Assembly (NCBI GenBank): GCA_009746045.1
Contig: RPFO01000114.1
Coordinates: 1,385,104-1,447,103 of the forward strand
Source: Mesostigma viride
Taxonomy: Eukaryota > Streptophyta > Mesostigmatophyceae > Mesostigmatales > Mesostigmataceae
DNA: 62,000 nucleotides
Reading direction: 5' to 3'
A program made the position numbers and the translations under genes. This document shows, in pieces, positions 10,856 through 21,133 of the stretch; the stretch's first letter is position 1, and each line of letters opens with the position of its first letter. The notes under the pieces were generated by a model, which was given only the letters and a program-made list of their open reading frames with translations, was not told the DNA's origin and searched no databases.

Positions 10856-10935
10856 AAGACCCCAAGAAGCCCTAGGTGTTCTGGACTTCTTGCGGGGCGG
10901 GAACCTGATCGTCAACAACCAGAGCTCATGCAGAC
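10856..10935 (+). pseudogene. ORF1-like protein, C-terminal tail (copy ii)
   Basis: Encodes DPKKP, a stop, then VFWT, matching DPQKPKVYWRGG of copy i. The 3' untranslated part follows to about 11410. Confidence 0.6.
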
Positions 10936-11410
10936 TGTGGAAGGCCCCTATCGGGGCTAGACTGAGCCATGTAGTCACACCCATGCTCCGGTGATGCAAC
11001 CTGCATGGACATCGCCATCCCATAGCCCAATGCCAATGCAGGGAACGTAGCTATGCATCATTGCCCATAGCCTAACCAGTAGCCAACAGACATCAGCCAG
11101 CCTAGCTATGCGCCTCACCTAGCACCGCTTGTTTGCTCACGTCTCCATAGCAATGCAATGCTCACACGGAACATATTGCACGTCCCACAGGCCGGATGCC
11201 CAGGATCGTTTTGTTAGACGGGTCCGATTGAGCACCCTGTCTGTGGGCCTGTGGCACGCCAGTGGCGTGAGGGAGGGGGTGTGTCTCCCCCCCCTTATAC
11301 CTGTTGTGCACACTAAGGACTGTAAGGAGTCACGGATTAAAAGCACTTAGTAGGTGCTCCGTGACTCCCCAACGGGAGCCGTACGTGTGTCATAATTACT
11401 TAGGTACTTA

Positions 11411-12189
11411 ATTCTTGCCATCAATGGCTGAAACGGCTGCAATCCCACTCCGTCATGACTCATGAGTCATCTGACTAGCCGGCAAGGGGGACTGGGGGAG
11501 TACTGGTAGAAGCACGTCTTCCCCCCAAATCCGGCTGTCTGCTTTTTAGCCTTGCTGGCTGTTTGCGACAATCCCGAAGCTAGTATGCACTAGGGGGGGG
11601 GGGGGGTTAGACCCCAGCCCCCCCCTGGTCCCGATGAGGGGGGGGCGGGGGGGGGGTCGAGGGGTCTGATCGTCGACGCACCCGACCCACCTCACCCACC
11701 CCACCACCACGTATACACCCCCGCTTAGCTCCACGTTTAAGATTGGGCTCCGGCCGACCCAGGGCTGCGAAACCTAAAATCAAATCCAGGGCTGACGATC
11801 TTAAAGTTGAGAGCGGTAGGATCTTAATTAAACCTGATGCAGTATTAATTAATTAATTAATTAATAGACACGTGACTGCTTCACGTGAGCATAAGTCCTC
11901 AGAGGGAGGGGAACATGCGATGGAATGGATGGTATACATGAGTATATAGTCTGATAAATAATCTGATATATAATATGACTTGATATAATATGACGGATCT
12001 GATCGAGTGATGCGGTATACATGAGTATAATCTGTATCGCATACCACTGACCATATTTGTACCAACTTAGATTTTTTTGCCCAAAGCCAGCCCTGCGATG
12101 TTAAACCTGAAATTTCAAAATCCAGGGTCTCAAGATCTTAAACCTGGGAATCTTAGACGTGGGACTGGGGGCCGGGTGTACAGGTTGAG
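11411..12189. other. Non-coding spacer with G/C homopolymers and retroelement tails
   Basis: No gene is seen. It contains G and C runs (11590-11660) and a minus-strand retroelement 3' fragment (11846-11960). A roughly 40-bp motif on each side of that fragment (AAACCT...TCCAGGG...GATCTTAAA, near 11778 and 12103) could be target sequence or an older repeat. Confidence 0.4.
11846..11960 (-). mobile_element. 3' fragment of CACGTGA-hairpin retroelement family
   Basis: On the minus strand it reads GAGGACTTATGCTCACGTGA, then a short spacer and TCACGTGTC (an inverted repeat able to form a hairpin), then an ATTA/TTAA repeat tail. The same ending occurs at 15997, 36911, 38771 and 40467. It is a 5'-truncated non-LTR copy. 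Confidence 0.65.
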
Positions 12190-12218
12190 GGGTAGCTTAG
12201 GGGCAGGTCTCACAGCAC

Positions 12219-13100
12219 ATGACGCCCCTCGCTGCAGATGTAGCAGCTGTGGGTCGCACGCTGGCTGCTGAGCTCCCCACCATCCCCACCGCCACCGCCA
12301 CCCTCCTCGCTCGCCTCCCCCCCCCCCCCCCCCTCCGCCTCCACCGACTCCATCACCGCCCAGCTCCGCGACATCGACCAGCACCTGGCTTATTAAAGGA
12401 CAATGCCATCGCCATCGAGGTCCTGCAAAACACCGCAGGCCTCACCGCCCAGGCGGTGAAGGACATTGCCGCCAAGCCCGCCCCAGCTGGCCTGGCTGGC
12501 GATGCTCCTCCCATCACGACCTGGGCGGACATGCTTAACCCATGGGTTAAGCAGCACACCACCTCCACCACCTCCGCCGTCGCAGCACAGCTCCAGCATG
12601 CAGCAGATGCTCGACCTCCGCGAGGAGGCCGAGCTCGCCAAGCGCAGCCTCAACGTCATGGTCAAGAACTTCGACATGGAGGAAGGTGAGAATTCCGAAA
12701 AGCTTACGCGTGCGTTTGAGAAAGAAATCCTTGGTCGCATGAGTGAGATCGAGCTGGTTGCCCACCGCCTTCCCCGCGCGCGGGGTAGTAAGGCAGGGGC
12801 GCCCCCGCTCCTTCTCACCTTTAAGAACCCGGCGGACTATATTTCTTTTCTCAGACGCCGCAAGCGGCTCGAGAAGACTCACTTCACCCTTGACGACGAC
12901 TTGACCCTGGCGCAGCAACAACGGCAACGGGAGCTAATAATGGCCGACCTACCTCCAGCTCCGGCAGACCAAGGCGGGGCAGCCTGTGTACTGGAAGGGG
13001 GCGGCCATCTATACGTCGGCCACAAGCCCTGGCATGCGACCCCCGCGGCCCCAACGACTCCAGACGCCCCAGCTAAGAGGAATACAGCAGTAGTAGTGTA
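12219..13100 (+). pseudogene. ORF1-like protein, second subfamily (frameshifted)
   Basis: The first frame (12219 to about 12590) has a Pro-rich N-terminus and ITTWADMLNPWVKQHTTSTT, aligning with LSYADLLRSATASTT of copy i. The second frame (about 12590-12930) has a charged helical region, IELVAHRLPRARG, PPLLLTFKNPADYISFLRRR and TLDDDLTLAQQQRQRE. A third frame gives QPVYWKGAAIY, aligning with KVYWRGGDLMI. At least two frameshifts mean it is inactive. Confidence 0.7.
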
Positions 13101-13103
13101 AAA

Positions 13104-14882
13104 TGTCTATTTGTCCAGAGGCCTCAATTGAGGCCTTTTGGCTCAATTGAGGCCTTTTTTACCAAGATCTCACAAAGTACGGTATTTTGGCGGGAAGGAC
13201 CGGTCCTATGGGTCGTCCGGCCCCAGTGGCGCGAATCTGGTACATGTGCTGAGCGTCCTGACCCGTTGGGGTCGACAGGGGTCGACGGTTACTGAAAAAT
13301 ACGTGAGGTGGAAAAGTACCTATTTTGGCCACTTTCGTGCAACGGGACGAGGAATTTTCACGAATGCACGACCATGGCGGCCTCGAGTAAAATGGACCGT
13401 ATGGCCACGTTCGTGCATCATTTTGAGCAGTATGGAGCGCGTTGGGCAGATAAATTATCCTTGAAGCTAGCCCGACCGCTAAATGTGTCAAAAGCCGATT
13501 TATAAATTCGTGGGGTCGTTATTTGTGTGCTGAATGCCAGGTTAGTGAAGTTCAGATGGGGCGTAGATGGCGTTGATAGTGCGCCTGCCAGCAGGACGAT
13601 GCTTCGATATGGTGGGAAGGAGACTAGCGGAACGGCGGGGGGGATGTTGGGGCAGCCGTGACTAAAGGGGCGCTGGTTATATTCGAGCCTTTTGTCGTGA
13701 ATCCATAGGTAGAGGAAGGGGTGTTTTTAGCTAGGAAAAACTGGGTTGCGGACAATAAACGCGCGCGCGCCCCCAGATATGGGAGCGCAAGTATGCGAAC
13801 AGCGCTGGTGAGGCCGCTGCAGCCGCTTTCATACGTCAATGGACGACGCATGGAGCGTCTGTCCGGCCAGATTAGCGGGCTGCATCGCTTCCGGACAACT
13901 TGAAAACGCCGAGCTTGAACAGCTTTTCTGATGCAGCCACGTTCAGCGCCAACGCATATGCGTGCTTAGTGATCCCGGGTGTGAGGGGTGTGAAAGGTAA
14001 GTGCGTCCTGGTGGTAGAAAGGGAATGGCATCGATTTGCTTGTGATATCGCCAGTTTTTAGCTGCCTATCGGCGCCTAATGCCGAGGTGACGTAAGGCAG
14101 GCTATCTTACTTCGTGCAGTGCTCTGCGGCTGGCCCCCACTGTGTAGACGTGTTTGCTTTCCATAAGAAGCATGGCAGGTCCTGCCATGCTGGCCATGTC
14201 TCAGGCAACCCTTGCAAAGCTTAAAATCAAGCTAGAGGTCTAGAAGACAGTGCAAATGGTGTCCAGTTATGCTTGTATATCTTGCCATGTGCTGTTCATC
14301 TGCTGCCGCGGCAGCAAACCCCTGTCAGAATATACCGTAACAACGTAGATATTGGGGCTATGTGAGTGAAGCTAAGCGCTTGGAAGGTCACACCTATCAT
14401 TATAATGCATGATCCTTGTGCGTGTTTGTAATAGAGGCTTTGGATTCCTCATGGTTACGTGCAATACCCATGGCAGGCTGTTGCTGCCTGCAGTGCTGCG
14501 CGACAGCCCCGGCCGTGCAATTGTGTATGAGGCGTCCCTTGGGGGAGCATGCCATGTCATGCCATGCTTACCGTGTTGTGGGGAAACCTCGAAAGGTCCA
14601 AAAGACACCTAAGAGGCAGAGGGAACTGAGTACTACCGCCTTTTTTCTGCTTGCATCTATGGTCATGCTGTGTTTATGGTGCCACCGCAGCGACACCCTG
14701 TTTTGTCAAATCATAATTAAATAGGTATTGGGGCTATATGACTGATGTTAAGTGCTGGCAACCCCAAAACAATCATAATAATGCATGGCCTATGCTCATA
14801 TTTGGAAAAAAGTTGTTTGGCTGCATGCAACACCCAATATAAAAAAGGCCTCAATTGAGGCCTTTTCCTGGACATTGGGACA
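13104..14882 (+). mobile_element. Palindrome-ended element X, copy B (uninterrupted, 1.78 kb)
   Basis: Starts TGTCTATTTGTCCAG and ends with the inverted equivalent CTGGACATTGGGACA, flanked by AAA. The palindrome GGCCTCAATTGAGGCC occurs just inside each end, twice in partial tandem at the left (about 13118-13157). It is the inverted counterpart of copy A, with only scattered differences along 1.7 kb. Shared short frames: 13374-13505 (MAASSKMDRMATFV, good ACCATGG context) and 13721-13903 (60 codons). Neither matches a family I know. It retains the empty site that proves the retroelement insertion in copy A. Confidence 0.8.
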
Positions 14883-15323
14883 AAAATAGATAGACCGTGG
14901 CCATGTACATGTACGCCTCCTACAGGCACTATACCAGCTGATTCACGAGCATTATTTAGCCATGTACATGTGTGCCTATGCTGTGCCACACTCCAGATGA
15001 TGCCTAGCTTTATTTAGTTATGCTGTGCCCATGCAGAGAGCTGCTCTCTGCTGAGATGCCACGCTCTAGCTCTTGTATAGCCATGATGATCTTCCCCCCC
15101 CATGACAGGCTCCCCTGAGTTGGGTGTTGCTTGAGACTTTGGGGGGTGCAGGTGCCCTTGGTGCACCTAGAGCAAGTGTCGTTTACATTCCCACCCTTGC
15201 AAGAAGTAGCTTAGAATGTATTATAGGCCATACGCCCCTTCTCTGGGCTATGTGATACATATCAAAGAGACAACCAGCGCAGGCCAGAAATCGGGAGTAT
15301 ATGCTCCCAACGGAGTTATGTTC

Positions 15324-15400
15324 CTAATTAATTAATTAATTAATTAATTAATTAATTAATTAGGGGCACTTTGAGTACCCCCCCCCCCCCCCCCCCCCGC
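15324..15400. repeat. (ATTA)n retroelement tail followed by a C homopolymer
   Basis: 15324-15362 is an uninterrupted TAAT repeat marking the 3' end of copy iii. 15380-15399 is a C-rich run. Confidence 0.8.
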
Positions 15401-15769
15401 CCCCGGCCAAACGACCCCTGTGGCGTTCGAGCGCTAGAAATTTAGAGGGTAAACCAGGGGTAAACCTACAGAAAGGGGTGGTGCACGGGTGCGCGCACCG
15501 CTAGGGCCTAGGCCGGCGGGGGACTAGCTGCTGGCCATAGTGACCTGCCCTATGTTTCCCACATTATTAGGCACAGGCGCCTGGGCCTAGTCGGGCACCT
15601 GGCCCGCACAGATCAGGTAGATACATCAGATAGACAAGCTGGCACCAAGCCCGCCCAGCCTGGGCGATATGTCCTCACCTGGCGTACCCCCGGCCGCGTG
15701 CGGCAGGGCCGCCACCCGTGGACTTTTCGTGATACTAGACTCGGCATGGACATGTGCTACACTAGACGT

Positions 15770-16054
15770 GACGGGCTCACCCCCGGGCAGCCTCCTGGTT
15801 TGTCTGTAATATGGAGGCAGATGGTGCGCAAGGATAGTGATGGCAAGTGGTGATGAAGGAGACCACCCCCAAGCCTGTGGGGGCTCCGCGTGTGACCAAG
15901 TATGGCATTCATAGCGATTCGGGCCGCGGTGCCCACACCCCTGTAACTAGGACCTAGATAGCTTACACCATCCATTCCATCCCATGTTCCCCTCCCACTG
16001 AGGACTTATGCTCACGTGACGCAGTCACGTGTCTATTAATTAATTATTTATTAG
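15770..16054 (+). mobile_element. CACGTGA-hairpin retroelement 3' end (about 285 bp)
   Basis: Shares blocks in order with 40140-40516: GGGCAGCCT, CTGTAAT, GTGACCA, GGTGCCC, ACTAGG, then ATTCCATCCCATGTTCCCC, the CACGTGA hairpin and a TTAA tail. It probably represents the 3' untranslated region of a LINE; the 5' limit is uncertain. Confidence 0.6.
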
Positions 16055-17472
16055 TGACCTGCCGGACCGACAGGGAAAACCCGGAAAAGGGCGGTCATGA
16101 GGGAAATGGGTGGGAAAGGGGGGGTTGGGGGGAAAGGGGGTGGGTGGTTGGGTCGGGTGGGTGGCTGGTTAGCAACCAACAAAACCCCTGGTACAAGTTG
16201 AGAGCTCAACCCGCCTTCCCCACCCCCCACCCCCCACCCCCCACCCCCCTTCCCGGCCGGCCCCTTGAGGGGGGGGTCTGACCCCTCCTACCCCCTGGTA
16301 GTCGCGTTGGGGGCCGGGGGCGGGGGGTTACACTCGCTCCGGGTCGCGAATAGCCAGTTCGAAGCACTGTCAGTCAGCCAGTTGGATCGGCCCGGCCACG
16401 CCGCACACTATGATCATGGGTCCGTCGGTAGCAGAGAGTCTATAGTCATCGGTGGCCGAGGGCCGCAATATAATTTAGTATATCGGATGGTACTAGGGTA
16501 CTACGACGTGGGCGGTTGCATCATCGAAGCACTGCATCTGCGGCGTGGGCAACACGTCACCACCACCACCACCACACCACCACTCAACTGGTTCATCCGA
16601 ATGTTTGCAAAAAATTCTACGGGACGTACGTGGACCGCTCAGTTTACATGCCCGGCCCCCCGGCCGGCTACTCGCCTTGCGAACGAGACCAGAATTATAA
16701 ATGGAGCTGGCCCGTGGTGACGCAACATGAACATTCGTTCACACGACTGATACGAGTTCATTCGTAAATCGTACGTACACGTAATGCTATGCTAACGTTC
16801 TACTCAGCAATGGTGGGCACGGGCCCACAGCGGAATTCGCGCAGACTGTTCGCAATATAAAAAGCAGAATTTTGTGTAGCGCGAGCACTGTCATAGTCGA
16901 GATTACCTGTTTTGTAAGAGCAGAACGACTAGCTGACGTTAATTTCGAAGAGGCAGGCTTTATCCCATGGCAGGCAATTACTCATTTATTGCTGATTAAT
17001 ATCCTCAACATTCGAGGAGTATGGCGAGCATGGATACCAAAAGCTCACCCTTGGAGGAAATTCCGTACCCAGAAATTAGGTGGTATTATTCCGTGGTTGA
17101 AGGTATGCATTCAAATTGATTTGCCGGCTTTTATTTTCGGGGGTATGTTCTTTCTCCAACGGCATCATGGTGGCAAATTTTGATTCGGATTCTCCCTACA
17201 AAATCGTGGCTTTCTGCGCAATCAGGGGCGGCTTCGCAGGTTACTCCAGCGTACAGGAGTTTCTTACCTTTCTGCTTGCTGGACTCGGTCAAGCTCGAAA
17301 CTGCATTTCTCCAGGTGAATTGGGGATGCGATGACGTAAATTAAGCGACGCCTAATGGTGGCATCAGGATTAGAATGTGCTGGCTACATGCACAAGTACT
17401 GATTAGGGGAACGCTACTACGCTCCTCCTTTTCAAACTGTGAATTTGGTCCCCCTTCCCCCCCGCCCCCCAG
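16055..17472. other. No gene recognised; 5' flank or intron of the plus-strand phospholipase gene
   Basis: Contains G- and C-rich runs (16110-16270) and AT-rich sequence with short frames. The N-terminal exon(s) of the phospholipase should be here or further upstream, but no frame resembles the expected N-terminal region. Confidence 0.4.
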
Positions 17473-17670
17473 CGCTGCGACGAGATCGAGCGGTCATGGG
17501 TGGAGGCCATCGCGGCGCAGGACGCGAGGGAGGCGTCCTCTAAGGGGAAGGGGAACAAGACACCCCCAACGGCAGTGGCCGAGGGACAAACAGGCACGGG
17601 CACGCCGTCAACCGCTGAGACCCAGAAATTGCTCGTGGGGGGCGTGGGCGTGCGGGGGGGGCAGTATGAG
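17473..17670 (+). CDS. SGR2: SGR2 paralog 1, exon A
   Basis: 66 codons, from RCDEIERSWVEAI to LLVGGVGVRGGQYE. The acceptor is a long C-rich tract with CAG; the donor is GTGAGT. It aligns with the SGR2 segment just before the VYW motif. An upstream exon is expected because the frame enters in phase 0 without a start codon. Confidence 0.75.
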
Positions 17671-20600
17671 GTGAGTTGTAGGGCGAGATGCCAACCAGCA
17701 AGCTTGCTTTTAGGCACAATCCCGTTGTTTGCTGAGCTAGCTAATATTACAGTGATTAGTTATGTGCCAGCTGAAGGTTATGTTGGATGGCTAGAAGTGC
17801 AAGCCACAGTAACGATTGTACCAGGGGGAGAGCCTAGTGGAACGCAAAGCTCTCAGCGCACGACTGCGTGCTTGCACACGCCACCTTGGGCAGCTAGCGT
17901 GGATGGATTTTTTCGGTCTGTCCATGGAAGGCACCAGGTTCGCTGTTGAGGGGATCATCACAGGGGCAAGTGTGGGACACAGGGGCCATTTGTTTGTACC
18001 CTTTGGGTGGCCAATCAGGCTTATTGTCTGCCATCAGGCGTTGGCCAATCAGGCTTATGGTTCACAATCATGTGATGGCCACCGCCACCCCCTTGCTTTA
18101 CGCACTCAATGTTATAATGCTGTCTTCCCTTTGATCAATAGCCTCTCCCCGCCCCCTAATTCCTGACCACTCGTTGGCTATGCTTGCTTTGCCTGACCGG
18201 GTACCCCCTGTAGCCTACCCATCCCCCGCGCCCCGTCAGCACAAGCTTTTCTGTCCTCCACCCAACCCTTGCCCGCCACCATCCCTTCCATTGAGGATTG
18301 ATGCTCTATGGCGTCATGAAATTCTATAGATTGTATTGAATCCCCCCCGCCCCCCCTGCTGCCTCACCCCCCCAGGTCAACCTGTGGCAGCGCACTTGCC
18401 TACCTGTCTACTGGGCGCCTAGCGGCCCTTTGGAGGCCTCCTGTGTGGTCAGGCGGGGCCTGTGGTTCGCTGACTGCCCCTCCAAGAAGGGCGCGCGGCT
18501 GCCCCTACGGGAGGACGTGTCCCACACCCTGGAGGGTGCGCTGCGTGCACGCGCGTGGACAAACCGCTCGTTCCAAAAGTCGGGCGAATATGCCGCGCGA
18601 GTGGAGCTGCCGTGTGCCGCCCAGGTGGGGGGGTGTTTGCACGGAATGCAACCCTGAAACATCAGCATCGGACATGACCCTACATAATATACCACACAGG
18701 TGGGGGGGGTTGGGTTTACATGGGACCATAATACCTAATCAGGGCTCCGGACGCCCACGCTACTTGTGGCAATGAAACAGTGCGCCGCGCGGGTGGGGAA
18801 GGGTTGGCGTGAAGGTAAAATCAGCTATGAATCCCATGAAATAGCCTCGATTAAAGCCCTCTCAGTTAGACGTGATAAGACCCATTGGCTGAGCGGTACC
18901 CAGTCGCTAGGACTAGGGCAGGATAGCACTCGTGGGCAGTTGGCACCTCATGAATAGCCGACGGCCAGAAGCTCCGCTGAACTGAATTGTTCCTGCATCT
19001 TTTGCAGGTGTACGTGGCATCTGCTTTAGACGCTCCCTTGGGGGTCTTGCACACAAGCACGAGAGCATGAGAGCCACGAGTACAAGAGCACACGAGCACA
19101 ACAGCACAGGAGGGGAGCAAGGGATAGCTGGCAGCCTAACCGAGGAGCCTGGCGATGGGGACAGGTGGTGCTGCCATGCTCCACGCAGACAAGCGGTTGG
19201 TTGAATGCGTGCCTTTTGAAAGGGTTACGAAACGTTTATGTGGGCATATATACTAGCCCATGCTCAGGTTAGCAATGCTGGCACCTGCATCCATTTGCGT
19301 AGCTCAGATGCCGCCTGTGCAACATGGGCCCCACTTGGCTCCGGTTCATTCGATTCTCCCCTGATGTTCCTATGCGAACGTTAGAGTGAACCTTAGAGTG
19401 AACGTTAGAGTGAACGTTAGAGTGAAACCAAAAAGGATATTCAAGCCTCTTGTTTCATGGCCACAATCCCAGCTCTGGGATTAGTTCTCATGACAGTTGT
19501 TTGATGATATGATGATGTTAATGAAACCTTTTCGGTCACGGTCACGGTAGGGGGTCATTGGTCATCGAAGGGGGTCTCCTTTCTTTCATGTAGGGCCTCT
19601 ATGTTCTTTCACGGTCATGGTAGGGGGTCATAGGTCATCGAAGGGGGTCTCCTTTCTTTCATGTAGGGGCTCTATGTTCTTTCCTGGTCATGGTAGGGGG
19701 TCATAGGTCATCGTAGGGGGTCTCCTTTCTTTCATGTAGGGGCTCTATGTTCTTTCACGGTCATGGTAGGGGGTCATAGGTCATCGTAGGGGGTCTCCTT
19801 TCTTTCATGTAGGGGCTCTATCTTCTTTCATGGTCACGGTAGGGGGTCATAGGTCATCGTAGGGGGTCTCCAGTCTTTCATGTAGGTGCTCTATGTTCTT
19901 TCATGGTCATGGTAGGGGGTCATTGGTCATGGCAGGGGGTCTGCTTTCTTTCATGTAGGGGCTCTATGTTCTTTCACGGTCATGGTAGGGGGTCATAGGT
20001 CATCGTAGGGGGTCTGCTTTCTTTCATGTAGGGGCTCTATGTTCTTTCATGGTCATGGTAGGGGGTCATTGGTCATGGCAGGGGGTCTGCTTTCTTTCAT
20101 GTAGGGGCTCTATGTTCTTTCACGGTCATGGTAGGGGGTCATAGGTCATCGAAGGGGGTCTCCATTCTTTCATGTAGGGGCTCTATCTTCTTTCACGGTC
20201 ATGGTAGGGGGTCATAGGTCATCGTAGGGGGTCTCCTTTCTTTCATGTAGGTGCTCTATGTTCTTTCATGGTCATGGTAGGGGGTCATAGGTCATCGAAG
20301 GGGGTCTCCAGTCTTTCATGTAGGGGCTCTATCTTCTTTCATGGTCATGGTAGGGGGTCATAGGTCATCGAAGGGGGTCTCCAGTCTTTCATGTAGGGGC
20401 TCTATCTTCTTTCACGGTCATGGTAGGGGGTCATAGGTCATCGTAGGGGGTCGCTCCCTGCGCGTCATCGCAGGGTGAGCACTTCCAAGCATGCCTCGCC
20501 GCCAGTGACATGAATGGGTTTTGATGGCTCATCGAGCGTCGTGTAATTTCACATGGCAGCCACACTCCATCAGGTGGGTGATCTCTTCAAGCCATGTGTA

Positions 20601-21097
20601 GTCTTGCTTGGCAGCCACACCGAACTTGGGGTTGATGTCAGTTTTTTTTCTTTTTTTTTCATGCTTGGTGGTTCAACTCCTCCGACCCCTTGCGGCCACG
20701 CCCACCTCGCCCTGCCACGCCTTCCCACCCCATGGCTCCCTGGCTACACCCCTGCCAGTTTGCGCTGGTGACGGGTGAGAGCTTTGATTCGGTGGAGGTC
20801 TTCCTGTGCCCCGAGGGAGGCATGCGCTCGCTGTTTGGGCAGAAGAAGGTCCGCCTGTGGCGCGGCTACGAGGAGCCCAAGGCGGTGAGCGGCCTCTATT
20901 TACTCATCCCATATCGTAATGTGCTTGTTTTGGTGCCTGTGGCACGGCTACGAGCCCAAGGCGGTGATCGGCCTCTGTGACCTTGCTGTATAGTGTTTTT
21001 GTTCTATCTGTTGGGATCGACCATGGCTCTGATGAGCCAAGAGGTGGTGGGCGACTACGTGGCTGTGCTACTTCCTGATGTGGCCTTGGTGTGCATA

Positions 21098-21133
<36 letters not shown>

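Larger units (their letters stand above)
4690..11410 (+). mobile_element. ORF1-only non-LTR retroelement, copy ii (degenerate, interrupted three times)
   Basis: Fragments at 4690-5107, 8467-8728, 9871-10301 and 10856-10935 join in order into one ORF1-like protein matching the copy at 6880-8422. Each break is an inserted element with its own target duplication. After the ORF the 3' region runs to about 11410. It includes a GGATTAAAAGCACTT block and GTGACTCCCCAACGGGAG, also present at the 3' end of the minus-strand copy, then an AT-rich TAATT tail. The 5' end is uncertain. This is the oldest layer of the nested region. Confidence 0.75.
12190..15362 (+). mobile_element. ORF1-only non-LTR retroelement, copy iii (second subfamily, split by element X)
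   Basis: It has an ORF1-like coding region (12219-13100), then 3' untranslated sequence. The latter is interrupted by element X copy B (13104-14882, duplication AAA) and resumes to 15323, closing with a GGGAG/CTCCC hairpin and an (ATTA)n tail at 15324-15362. The same architecture as copies i and ii but a diverged protein indicates a family with several lineages. The 5' end is approximate. Confidence 0.65.

Noticed and set aside
5108-14882. A single 9.8 kb element with 1.75 kb terminal inverted repeats
   Set aside because: Each arm has its own termini and its own target duplication, and the left arm splits an ORF1 frame that resumes right after it, so these are two separate insertions.
21020-21090. 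Possible extra exon (MALMSQEVVGDYVAVLLPD)
   Set aside because: Not needed by the SGR2 alignment and no clear counterpart in paralog 2.
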